Of a DNA stretch of 64,000 nucleotides, positions 53,572 through 62,087 are shown piece by piece; within the stretch, counting starts at the first letter, position 1; each line of letters opens with the position of its first letter. The notes beneath the pieces are model-generated. The model ran no database searches, was not told where the DNA came from, and was given only the letters and a program-made list of their open reading frames with translations. The translations under genes and the position numbers were made by a program. Origin of the DNA: an uncultured Lachnospiraceae bacterium (GTDB lineage: Bacteria; Bacillota; Clostridia; Lachnospirales; Lachnospiraceae); the NCBI GenBank assembly GCA_910578555.1, contig CAJTPS010000004.1:180215-244214 (forward strand), written 5' to 3'.

Positions 53572-54511
53572 CGCTTTGCTCCGGCTCGTTCAGGCACTCC
53601 CGAATCACATACTGGGGGGAGTTATTCAGTGATATATAGATTCTCCCGATATATTCCCCGATCAGACCCAGCATCAGCATAATCATGCCGCCGAGGAACA
53701 CCAGCGCCGCCATCATGGCGCTGAATCCAACGGGTACATTCGGGTTCATGAATTTCTTAACGATCGTATAGATTCCGTACAGGAATCCCGCACATGCAGT
53801 CAGACACCCTACTGCCGTTGCAATCCGCAGCGGTTTGATGCTGAAAGCGGTAAATCCGTTAAACCACAATCCCAGCAGCTTGCCTATAGTATATCCCGAC
53901 GTCCCCGTCTCCCGCTCTCTATGGGTCACTTCCACATTGGTGATGTTCCTGGTGGCACGAAGCACAAGCCCAATCACATACGGATACGGATTGTCATAGC
54001 GCAGCATCTCATCCACCACATATCTTCTGACCGCAAAATAACTGGAGAGATATAAGTCTTTCGGTTTCCCCAGCATCACTCTCGTCATCAGTTCATTGAC
54101 ACGGCTCCCGAAATTGCGGAATCCCGAATGCTGTTTATGCCCGTATCTGGCATATACGACGTCATAGCCTTCTTCAATCTTGGCAAGCAGTCTGCCGGCC
54201 TCGTCTGCAGGCGTCTGCCCGTCATCGTCCAGACATACCACCACATCTCCGTGCGTATGACGCATACCCGCCATCAGCGCCGCATGCTGCCCGAAATTCT
54301 TCGCCAGATCAATCCCGCATATGTCACTGCGTCCGGCACAAAGCTCCCGAATCACCCCGAATGTATCATCCGGAGAACTGTCGTTGACCAGCACGATCTC
54401 ATAGTCATACGCCGGCATGTCTTTCATTGTGCTTTCGATCTCTTCCACTACCTTACCGATGGTCTGTGCCGACCGGTAACACGGGATTACAAAGCTTACA
54501 AGTTTCGTCAT
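53564..54511 (-). CDS. GtrB/DPM1-like polyprenyl-phosphate glycosyltransferase
   Basis: 315 residues; ATG 5 bases after GGAGG chosen over one six codons earlier. GT2 fold: SFVIPCYRSAQTIGKVV, LVNDSSPDDT and CLDDDGQTP (DxD) in the first 100 residues, then two C-terminal membrane helices (about 225-295) ending GEYIGRIYISLNNSP. Transfers a sugar from a nucleotide donor to undecaprenyl phosphate, giving a lipid-phosphate sugar for outer-face GT-C enzymes. A GtrA protein at the head of the locus is its natural flippase partner, although not adjacent. Confidence 0.87.
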   Translation of the reverse strand: MTKLVSFVIPCYRSAQTIGKVVEEIESTMKDMPAYDYEIVLVNDSSPDDTFGVIRELCAGRSDICGIDLAKNFGQHAALMAGMRHTHGDVVVCLDDDGQTPADEAGRLLAKIEEGYDVVYARYGHKQHSGFRNFGSRVNELMTRVMLGKPKDLYLSSYFAVRRYVVDEMLRYDNPYPYVIGLVLRATRNITNVEVTHRERETGTSGYTIGKLLGLWFNGFTAFSIKPLRIATAVGCLTACAGFLYGIYTIVKKFMNPNVPVGFSAMMAALVFLGGMIMLMLGLIGEYIGRIYISLNNSPQYVIRECLNEPEQSDE

Positions 54512-54559
54512 CGTTTCCTCCATATCCAAACTGCCCCTGACATAATCTCAGCAGCAGGC

Positions 54560-55096
54560 TTATTCTCCAATCTCCGCTTCATACATCGCCATAAACCGCT
54601 CCCTGTCAATCTCCATAAAAAACACTTCCCGCCTCCCCTGCTTCGTCATGACAGTCTCTTTCCTGTCCGTCATAACAAAACCGGCATGCTCATAACTCTT
54701 CCGGGCCGCCGTATTGTCCGCCAGAAAGCGCAGATAGATCTTCCGCAGAGACAGCTTCGTAAAAGCATAGTAAAGCGCCTCCCTCGCCGCCGCCGTACCG
54801 TAACCGTGTCCGAGCGCCTCCTCTTCCCCGATAAAAATTCCGTACTCGGCAGCGCCCTGATCCCTGTCAATATCACGGAAATAAACGCTGCCGATCTCCC
54901 GGCCGCCGGGCAGGCAGATGATGAACTGTACTACATGCCCCTTCTCCACCTGGTTCCGAATCCACGACAGATGTCCCTCTCTTGTAAAAGGCTCCTGATA
55001 TATAAAGTTTGTCTGCACAAAATCCTTATTGCGCCACGCGACAATTCTGTCCGTATCTTCCTCTGTCATCAGGCGCAGGTCAACCTTATTCTGCAT
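54560..55096 (-). CDS. GNAT N-acetyltransferase, RimJ/PseH-like, probable amino-sugar acetylase
   Basis: 178 residues from the ATG before QNKVDLRL; an upstream ATG (55150) would add 18 residues, and neither has an ideal ribosome site. DLRLMTEEDTDRIVAWRN with the Trp-Arg-Asn of RimL/PseH-type enzymes, acetyl-CoA loop EEALGHGYGTAA near 95, and NTAARKSYEHAGF near 130. Such proteins acetylate the 4-amino group of nucleotide sugars (PseH, RffC-like roles). With rffA two genes upstream, acetylation of dTDP-Fuc4N is plausible; it might instead replace the missing PglD. Cytoplasmic. Confidence 0.72.
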   Translation of the reverse strand: MQNKVDLRLMTEEDTDRIVAWRNKDFVQTNFIYQEPFTREGHLSWIRNQVEKGHVVQFIICLPGGREIGSVYFRDIDRDQGAAEYGIFIGEEEALGHGYGTAAAREALYYAFTKLSLRKIYLRFLADNTAARKSYEHAGFVMTDRKETVMTKQGRREVFFMEIDRERFMAMYEAEIGE

Positions 55097-55182
55097 CGTT
55101 TTGTCTGTAAACGCTCTCCTTCTTCCGCTTTCTGATATATCGCAAAACATTTCACACTGCTGCCGCAGCGTGTATGCGTCGA

Positions 55183-57165
55183 TTATCTGACTTCAATCCG
55201 GTAAACACGATATGTCCCGGCGTCTCCGATCACATCCGCCTGCTCTGCCGTCACCACGATATTATGCGCCGCATAATACGCCGTGATCCAGTCCAGTCCG
55301 CGCTCTGCCTGCTCAGCACTGGACATGATAAAATACACATGATCCTGCGTACACAGGGCCTCGTCTGCGTTGTCGATTCCCGACCGCCGCAGTTTCTCAC
55401 GGTACAGCGGACTCTTACACATCCATCCGCCCATGATATCATAATTGGCATAGCCGTTGTCGGAATCGTCAAACAATCTGCGCGAAAATGCCACCGTGGA
55501 ATACACGTCCTCAAAATAGAAATTTCCCTCATGCGCTCTGCAGTACGCATCGACCGCCTCCTGATCCTGATTGACCAGCTCCCTGCGCATCTGATCCTCC
55601 CGCGCTGCCGGGACACTGTCCATCAGTGCGGCTATAAGAAGCACGCCTGCCAGAACCGCCATGCCGCGCTTGATACCTTGTCCGAACATCGTATCGGCGC
55701 ATCGCGCGTTTCTGCCAGCCGGCGCATGCCCCCGCACTGCACCGCCCATACTGCCGTCATCCGCCCGCAGTCTTAGTACCAGCATACCCATAAGCAGCGC
55801 AAACTCCGCAAGATACAAGGAATGTGTGATCCGCTCGGGATCACGTCCTCTCATGAGAATAAACATCCACAGCGCGCTGCGCACTGCAGCCAGTAATACC
55901 AGCTGCCACACGAAAGCATATCGTCTGCCTGTCCTCTCTCCGGCAGTCTTCGCATATTTCCGGCTCCTGTTATGCCCTGCCGGTCTTACAAGATTTCCGC
56001 CCTGTTCCGGCTTGTCCTCTGCTGCGGGCAGCCGCCACGCCGTTAAAATGCCCGTCACAAACACCGCCGCATACGCCCAGAGCACCATGATATTGTAAGG
56101 CGCGTCGCCGCTGTGCAAAGTCCGGTATCGGTAGAAGCCAAGCTTTTCCCGAAAAATGCCCGGCCAGTCCTTCGAGGCGCCGATCGTATGCACGGCATAA
56201 TCCGCCAGTTCTGACAACAGCGCTGTGTCGATCGCTTCATCCAGTCCAAAATTGTAATTGCGAAGCAGCATCTGTTGATGCGGTGCTGCACCAAGTTCCG
56301 TAAGCGCGCCGCTGTAACTGTCATCGGTGATGAGTTCCGGGTAAAAGTCATAGACCGTCGTTCTGGCATCGAAGAATTCCCTGAAATCTTTCCACTGCGC
56401 ACTGCTGTATGCAGCCTTGTCCGCCAAGAAAGACAGAAACATTCCAATTAGTATGATCCCCAGCACGCCGCCGTATTTGTATAGATTTTCTTTCAGGAAT
56501 ATCTTCCGCTCCTCCACGAGACGATACAGCCCCGCCAGACAGATCAGGGGAAAAGTGAGCAGCAGCATCTCAGAGCGTAACTGATAAGCCGTCACCACAA
56601 GGATAACGGAAGGAATATTTTTTACAACAAACCGGCGCGTATCTAACCCCGCCGGCGTGGTCAGAAATAAAAAGATCGCCGCCGCTGACAGCATCGTGCA
56701 GGTAATCGTATACTGTATATTGATCAGATGGGACAGGCACACACCCCATAAATACAGTGATAAGCCAAGAAGAACGGCACATTTACGCAGCAGGTTCCCG
56801 TCCCCGCGCTTTTGCCCCGTATACTCTGTTCTGCTTCCACACAGCGCACACAGCCTCATGCCGGCCAGATAAAAACTTCCGAACTGGCACAGGCACAGAA
56901 ACAGTCCGTACCACGGTATCGTCCTGCACATTCTATAGCACAGCGCAATCAGCGCGCCCAGCGGATACAGCGTCTGCATGTTATGCCCGTCGGGTGTTCC
57001 GCTGTATATGCCCGCCATAATATCATGCATCATCGTGTCATCATTTAAGTCATAATAGAAGTCAAAGCAGATTCCCATCAGAATCACGTTGGCTGCTATG
57101 AAGACCAGCGCAAGTATGCAGTTCTCATATTTTCTTATTCCCCTGTCCTGTTCCATGGACTGCAT
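55183..57165 (-). CDS. Large polytopic membrane protein, function unknown
   Basis: 660 residues from an ATG about 11 bases after AAAGGA; a further ATG at 57156 is also possible. About 12 hydrophobic spans with a soluble tail of about 120 residues. The first outer loop reads FDFYYDLNDDTMMHDIMAGI and then SGTPDGHNMQTLYPLG, an Asp-pair loop in the position where GT-C enzymes hold catalytic acid residues. No named family recognised. Lies between rffA and the GNAT gene, so it may handle the dideoxyamino sugar at the outer face; that is inference. Confidence 0.5.
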   Translation of the reverse strand: MQSMEQDRGIRKYENCILALVFIAANVILMGICFDFYYDLNDDTMMHDIMAGIYSGTPDGHNMQTLYPLGALIALCYRMCRTIPWYGLFLCLCQFGSFYLAGMRLCALCGSRTEYTGQKRGDGNLLRKCAVLLGLSLYLWGVCLSHLINIQYTITCTMLSAAAIFLFLTTPAGLDTRRFVVKNIPSVILVVTAYQLRSEMLLLTFPLICLAGLYRLVEERKIFLKENLYKYGGVLGIILIGMFLSFLADKAAYSSAQWKDFREFFDARTTVYDFYPELITDDSYSGALTELGAAPHQQMLLRNYNFGLDEAIDTALLSELADYAVHTIGASKDWPGIFREKLGFYRYRTLHSGDAPYNIMVLWAYAAVFVTGILTAWRLPAAEDKPEQGGNLVRPAGHNRSRKYAKTAGERTGRRYAFVWQLVLLAAVRSALWMFILMRGRDPERITHSLYLAEFALLMGMLVLRLRADDGSMGGAVRGHAPAGRNARCADTMFGQGIKRGMAVLAGVLLIAALMDSVPAAREDQMRRELVNQDQEAVDAYCRAHEGNFYFEDVYSTVAFSRRLFDDSDNGYANYDIMGGWMCKSPLYREKLRRSGIDNADEALCTQDHVYFIMSSAEQAERGLDWITAYYAAHNIVVTAEQADVIGDAGTYRVYRIEVR

Positions 57166-57275
57166 ACCCTCTGAATTCCTTTCACGGACGCTGTTTTGCC
57201 TGGTCCTATATGCATCCGCTTTTGTCAAAAGCGTTGTCGCACATACCATCATTCAGGCAGTACCTTTTTCGTCTC

Positions 57276-58403
57276 TTAACAGTAGAAATCCTTCACCTGC
57301 TCCGCAATGTACTCCGTCTCGTCCGCGGTCAGCGTATAGAACATAGGCAGGCGCAACAGTCTATCACTTTCCTTTGTCGTATACTTATCCTCCCCGTGGA
57401 ATCTGCCGAACTTCATGCCTGCCGGCGCAGAGTGCAGCGGCACATAGTGGAATACTGCCAGAATATCCTTCTCCGCCAGGAAATTAATCAGTCTGGTCCG
57501 CTCCTCCATATCTTTCGTCTTAATATAAAACATATGTCCGTTATGTTCACAGTGCTCCGGCACATAAGGCAGTTCGATCTTCCCCGCCTCCGCCAGCGGT
57601 GAAAGCAGTTCCTGATACTGCTTCCATCTGTTAAGTCTTGCCTGCGTGATCTCCTCCGCCTGTTCTAACTGCGCGTACAGATAAGCGGCATTCATGTCGC
57701 TGGGCAGATAGGAAGACCCATAGTTCTGCCAGCGGTACTTATCTACCTGCCCGCGGTAATATTTGCTCCTGTCCGTTCCCTTTTCCCGATAGATTTCCGC
57801 CGCCTCAATATACTGTTCGTCCCGTATGAGCAGCGCACCGCCCTCACCCATACTGAAATTCTTCGTCTCGTGGAAGCTGAAGCAGCCAAAATCCCCGAAG
57901 GTTCCAAGCGGCCTGCCTTTATAGGAAGCCATGATTCCCTGTGCCGCATCCTCGACCACCATCAGGTTATGCCGTCTCGCAATGTCCATGATTGCGTCCA
58001 TCTCGCAGCCCACACCTGCATAGTGTACCGGCACAATGGCTCTGGTATGCTCCGTCACGGCATCCTCGATCAGACGCTCGTCCATATTCATAGTGTCCGG
58101 TCTGATATCCACGAATACGGCCGTCGCACCGCGCAGCACAAATGCATCCGCCGTGGACACGAATGTATAGGACGGCATGATCACCTCGTCCCCCGGCTTG
58201 ATTTCCGCCAGCAGCGCCGCCAACTCCGTCGCATGGGTGCAAGAAGTCGTAAGCAGGCACCGGGCCGTACCGGTCTGCCGCTCGATCCACTCGCTGCACT
58301 TTCTTGTAAAGGGTCCGTCTCCGCAGATCTTCTGGTTCTCGACGGCCTGCTTCATATACTCAAATTCTTTGCCCGTAAAAGGGGGCACGTTAAAGTTGAT
58401 CAT
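57276..58403 (-). CDS. rffA: dTDP-4-amino-4,6-dideoxygalactose transaminase (RffA/WecE)
   Basis: 375 residues, the normal family length. DegT/DnrJ/EryC1 PLP aminotransferase with the RffA-specific forms: INFNVPPFTGKEFEYM at the N-terminus, SYTFVSTADAFVLRGA near 78, VEDAAQGIMASYKGRPLGTF near 150 and SFHETKNFSMGEGGAL with PLP lysine K181. Makes dTDP-Fuc4N (dTDP-4-amino-4,6-dideoxygalactose) from the 4-keto sugar and glutamate, as in enterobacterial common antigen. rmlA and rmlB are not in the window, so dTDP-4-keto-6-deoxyglucose must come from elsewhere. Confidence 0.9.
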   Translation of the reverse strand: MINFNVPPFTGKEFEYMKQAVENQKICGDGPFTRKCSEWIERQTGTARCLLTTSCTHATELAALLAEIKPGDEVIMPSYTFVSTADAFVLRGATAVFVDIRPDTMNMDERLIEDAVTEHTRAIVPVHYAGVGCEMDAIMDIARRHNLMVVEDAAQGIMASYKGRPLGTFGDFGCFSFHETKNFSMGEGGALLIRDEQYIEAAEIYREKGTDRSKYYRGQVDKYRWQNYGSSYLPSDMNAAYLYAQLEQAEEITQARLNRWKQYQELLSPLAEAGKIELPYVPEHCEHNGHMFYIKTKDMEERTRLINFLAEKDILAVFHYVPLHSAPAGMKFGRFHGEDKYTTKESDRLLRLPMFYTLTADETEYIAEQVKDFYC

Positions 58404-58457
58404 ATCTGTAATCCTCTCTATATGCTGCTTCGATGATTTCTATAGTATACCACACTC

Positions 58458-60359
58458 TCACTCTGGTGTCACATATACTACATAGCGGGCGTTGCTGAAA
58501 CTTTCCTGATAGGAATGTTCCTGCATGTATACCCCTAGGATCTGCAGTTTCTCGTCCTGATCCAGCTTCTCCGGGTCTGCGCCGAACCAGTTCATACCGT
58601 CCGCATCCCCGTTCAGATATGCCGCCACGGCGGAGGATACGATCACCACGGGCGGCTCTTCCAGCCGTGCCATATCCCGCTCGTACTCCACCATGCGGTA
58701 GGAGTCCAGATCCGGCCAGAACGTGGACAGCGCCGAGGGCATATCAAGCAGATATCCTAATCCCGGCACTTCCCCGTACAGGATCAGTTCCCTGCCTGCA
58801 AGCTGTGCCTGCCGCGCATATTCCGCCAGTTCCGTAAGCCGCGCCGCATTGTCCCGACCGGTGTAGATACCCGCCGCTTTGGCTGGCGCTGTCAGCAGTG
58901 TATCGCGCGTCTCCCCGTTTCTGCCGTCCTGAAAAGAAAAGTGCCTATGAAATCCCACACTTTGAATCAAAAGAAATATCACAAACAGGAAAAGCGGCAG
59001 CCCTACTACAAACTTCCAGTACCTGCCCTCTGTTCCGGACAATCTCTTTCTCCGGTCATCATCTTCCGGTTCACTCATTCCCCTGCCGCCTGCCGCCTTT
59101 TCACCCATTCCCTGCTCAACCGCATCTCTTTCACCCGCGAGCCGGTCATACGCGATCCACAGCACGAACGGCACTACGATAAACAGATTGTTGATGATCG
59201 GATACAGCTGATTATTGCCGCCAAGCGGCGTAACAAAAATCTGTACCAGCACCAGCACCGCCAGGATCTTCTGTTCCTGTCTTATGCTTTTGCTGCACAG
59301 ACAGTATACCGCCGTGTAAATTGCCACGAGTAAGAACATCACTGCCGGATAATAGACGCTGCCGAAATCATAATAACGAAAATGGAATACGCCTCTGCCC
59401 CAATAGAACCGCAGAAGTACCAATAGTACCACCGCATAAACTGCTTTGCACAATACCTCTGCACCCTTTATCCCCGGAAACAGCTTCTTTGGCAGTGCAA
59501 AAAGTACAAGGCCTCCCGCCATGCAGATGACTGCGAAAGCCATCCAGTACAAACCCGTCTCGTAGTCCCCGAACATGCCCGTCAGCATGGCGGCCGGCTT
59601 ATAGTCCGTCGCCTTCTCCGTCATGGCAAACATAGTCTGCACCATGGCGGGATACGCGTCGGCGCCGTACCGGATACAGATCGCCGCAAGCGGCATACCG
59701 AACCCGGTCACATATCCGGCCATACACCACAGTGTATCGCGAACCGCCTGCCGGCATGTGCGTCCGCAGACCGCCGTGCCGTACCACAGCGCCACGATGC
59801 ACGCCGCCTGCACCACGTTCGGCATACGGACCGCCACGTTTGCGCCCAGACAGATACCGGCCGCGATATAGTATCTCCGGTCTTCCCTAAGAATACCACG
59901 GTAGAGAAGCAGTATCCCCGCCGCCATAAACAGATACGTCATGTAATTATATAAGACCGTGGTGGGACACCAGCACAGCCCCAGCGCAAGAAACTCCCCT
60001 GCAAATACAAGCGGCATCGGCATCCGGCCTGCAGATCGGTCTCCCCTGCGAAACGCCTCATATACCACAAGCGCCGTAAGTGACTGTATCAGCGCCGTAT
60101 AGAAATACATTCCCGGCAGCGTATCGCCGTAAGGCAGATGCATGAGCAGACTGCCGAGCGCATTCGCCAGAAACGTCGCCACCATCCACGTGCCGTCCAT
60201 GGACGCAAAATACTGGAAATTCGCCAGACTGTACGTCGTGTCCGCCACATCAATCCCCTGCCGGATTCTGAGTAACGGATATAAAATCAGAATGACCGGA
60301 AACACGACTCGCTCTATGAAGTTTTGATATTTATGATACACTTTTGCTACGCTTTTCAT
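58458..60359 (-). CDS. Large polytopic membrane protein, function unknown, GT-C-like
   Basis: 633 residues with about 12 spans and a 130-residue extracytoplasmic C-terminal domain. The first outer loop contains QGIDVADTTYSLANFQYF, again placing an Asp pair after span 1. A charged Gly/Glu/Arg-rich segment near 410-440 interrupts the membrane part. No named family recognised. It follows the acyltransferase-3 gene by 57 bases and precedes rffA by 54. Confidence 0.5.
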   Translation of the reverse strand: MKSVAKVYHKYQNFIERVVFPVILILYPLLRIRQGIDVADTTYSLANFQYFASMDGTWMVATFLANALGSLLMHLPYGDTLPGMYFYTALIQSLTALVVYEAFRRGDRSAGRMPMPLVFAGEFLALGLCWCPTTVLYNYMTYLFMAAGILLLYRGILREDRRYYIAAGICLGANVAVRMPNVVQAACIVALWYGTAVCGRTCRQAVRDTLWCMAGYVTGFGMPLAAICIRYGADAYPAMVQTMFAMTEKATDYKPAAMLTGMFGDYETGLYWMAFAVICMAGGLVLFALPKKLFPGIKGAEVLCKAVYAVVLLVLLRFYWGRGVFHFRYYDFGSVYYPAVMFLLVAIYTAVYCLCSKSIRQEQKILAVLVLVQIFVTPLGGNNQLYPIINNLFIVVPFVLWIAYDRLAGERDAVEQGMGEKAAGGRGMSEPEDDDRRKRLSGTEGRYWKFVVGLPLFLFVIFLLIQSVGFHRHFSFQDGRNGETRDTLLTAPAKAAGIYTGRDNAARLTELAEYARQAQLAGRELILYGEVPGLGYLLDMPSALSTFWPDLDSYRMVEYERDMARLEEPPVVIVSSAVAAYLNGDADGMNWFGADPEKLDQDEKLQILGVYMQEHSYQESFSNARYVVYVTPE

Positions 60360-60416
60360 AAGTCTGCACTTTCCGTCTCCCTGTTATAGAATCTGCCCAT
60401 TCCAGGTGTCTACGTT

Positions 60417-61484
60417 TCACTCCGGTCGGCGCTGAACAAACAGTTTCCGCACCCCGCGAAAAATCCATGCCCTCACACAATCGACCATTGTACCGACCGC
60501 ATACACGATCAGCACACACCCGGCCATATGCGGAATAAACGCCCAGCTTCCCTGTACAGCATCCACATAAAGCCACTGCATCCACTGATACCGCATCAGG
60601 ATATGCTCATGCAGCAGATACACGCCGAACGTATAGGGCGCAAGCCGCCTGATCCGTTCTGCCGCCCCGCCCTCCCACGGTTTCATATCCCGAAACAGCA
60701 TAAACAGTCCCACCGACGCAAACAGACACAGGACATGGTTATACGTATCCGGCATGTCCATATAATAGGCAAGCGGCGGCAGCGCCTCCGCCAGGCTGCC
60801 CGATACCGCAGTGAGCACAGCCATGCCAAGGCACATACCTGCATATAGAAAAGCCGCATTTCTCTTCTTCTCGAGCCTCGGCAGCCCGTAGAGCCGTATA
60901 TACGCCGCGATCAGAAAGAGAAACAAAAACCAGCCGTAGTCATAGCCGTATCGGTCCGTCGCCAGCTTCGCCGGCACGACAGACTTCCAGATACAGAAAT
61001 AAAGCGCCAGCACGCCAATGATGGTCCGCAGTGTCTTCCGGTCTACGGCTCTGACCCCCGCCGCCAGAAGCGGCGCAAACAGATACAGAACCAGGTATGC
61101 CGTGGCAAACCAGTAATGCTCCGTCTCGACCGGCAGCACATAATTCAGCCAGTCATATACCGACAACTTACCCGGAGATACCACACCGGCACAGATCAGC
61201 ACGACCGGAATCAGGAGCGAATAAAAAAGAATCTGCGCTGCCAGAGACACCACACGCCCCGGTTTCCAGACAGACTCCACCATAAAATACCCGCCAAGCA
61301 GCACATAACAGTTCACCGCGACAATACAGAATGCCTCTATGAGATGCGCCGCATAGTTCACCGCGGAATGATCCTGTGTATATGGCTGGATCAAGCCGCC
61401 CTTATTCAGATAGTGAAGGACAATGATCATCAGCATCGCCACAATACGCAGCAGTTCAAAATTCGCTTGTCGTTTCCCCCGCAT
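60417..61484 (-). CDS. Acyltransferase-3 family integral membrane O-acyltransferase
   Basis: 355 residues, about 10 spans. NFELLRIVAMLMIIVLHY at the N-terminus is the family hallmark, with the Arg-x10-His arrangement; HEHILMRYQWM near 300 is the later conserved region. AT3 proteins such as OafA and WecH O-acetylate surface glycans using cytoplasmic acetyl-CoA. ATG follows GAGGAAAAGG by 2 bases, with part of the site further upstream. Its target is probably a sugar of this locus's glycan. No fused SGNH domain, so it might cooperate with one of the separate SGNH proteins. Confidence 0.82.
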   Translation of the reverse strand: MRGKRQANFELLRIVAMLMIIVLHYLNKGGLIQPYTQDHSAVNYAAHLIEAFCIVAVNCYVLLGGYFMVESVWKPGRVVSLAAQILFYSLLIPVVLICAGVVSPGKLSVYDWLNYVLPVETEHYWFATAYLVLYLFAPLLAAGVRAVDRKTLRTIIGVLALYFCIWKSVVPAKLATDRYGYDYGWFLFLFLIAAYIRLYGLPRLEKKRNAAFLYAGMCLGMAVLTAVSGSLAEALPPLAYYMDMPDTYNHVLCLFASVGLFMLFRDMKPWEGGAAERIRRLAPYTFGVYLLHEHILMRYQWMQWLYVDAVQGSWAFIPHMAGCVLIVYAVGTMVDCVRAWIFRGVRKLFVQRRPE

Positions 61485-61507
61485 AGCCTTTTCCTCTATT
61501 TTTCATG

Positions 61508-61936
61508 TCACTTTTTTTCCTTAAAGATCCATAACTTACTCAGAAAATAGTTTGCCAGAATCACAATCACCTGACACACAAACTTGGAGATAAACTCGTT
61601 CAGATGCGCGCAGTCCACCATCAGAAACATAAGCGCGACTTCCAAAAGCTCCGTTGCAACTCTTGCGCCGATGAACGAGACAAATTCCCCGAACAGGGAC
61701 TTCGCATCTTTATTTTTGCTTTTAAAAACAAAAGTACGGTTTGTCCAATACGCAAACACTACCGTCAGCGCCCATGACAGCACGGTCGCCACCAGATAGT
61801 GCAGATCCATCACTTTTGAAAACAGATAATAGAGCGCATAATTCAGTACAAATGCAAGAAAACCGAAGATCAGATAATTGATCCCTTCCTCGTACTTCTT
61901 ATACATGCCCCAGCCGAAATCCCATAATTTTTTCAT
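61508..61936 (-). CDS. GtrA family membrane protein (polyprenyl-phosphate sugar flippase)
   Basis: 142 residues with four membrane helices, the size and topology of GtrA/DPMS-like proteins. YEEGINYLIFGFLAFVLNYA starts helix 1, FAYWTNRTFVFKSK joins helices 2 and 3, and YFLSKLWIFKEK ends the protein, all characteristic. Known or proposed to move bactoprenol-phosphate sugars to the outer face, partnered with GtrB. The GtrB-like gene is 7 kb downstream in the same locus. The leader contains a partial copy of the recurring element. Confidence 0.87.
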   Translation of the reverse strand: MKKLWDFGWGMYKKYEEGINYLIFGFLAFVLNYALYYLFSKVMDLHYLVATVLSWALTVVFAYWTNRTFVFKSKNKDAKSLFGEFVSFIGARVATELLEVALMFLMVDCAHLNEFISKFVCQVIVILANYFLSKLWIFKEKK

Positions 61937-61948
61937 GATTACCCTGTC

Positions 61949-61992
61949 CCTCCATTTCGAAGCGTTCTACTCTGATGAGCGCAGACAGAATC
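61949..61992 (-). repeat. Partial intergenic leader element upstream of gtrA-type gene
   Basis: On the minus strand, GATTCTGTCTGCGCTC and, about 30 bases later, CGAAATGGAGG. These resemble GATTTGYGTCTGCG and GMRGAAATGRGG of the copies before the PglC-type and epimerase genes. More divergent than the other copies. Confidence 0.4.
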
Positions 61993-62087
61993 CGAAGTCT
62001 TCCGACGGAAATGCTCCTATCCTTCTCTGCAATTAATAGTTACATAAATTGCTCTCAGAGAATATATACACTCTCTTATATCCCTCT

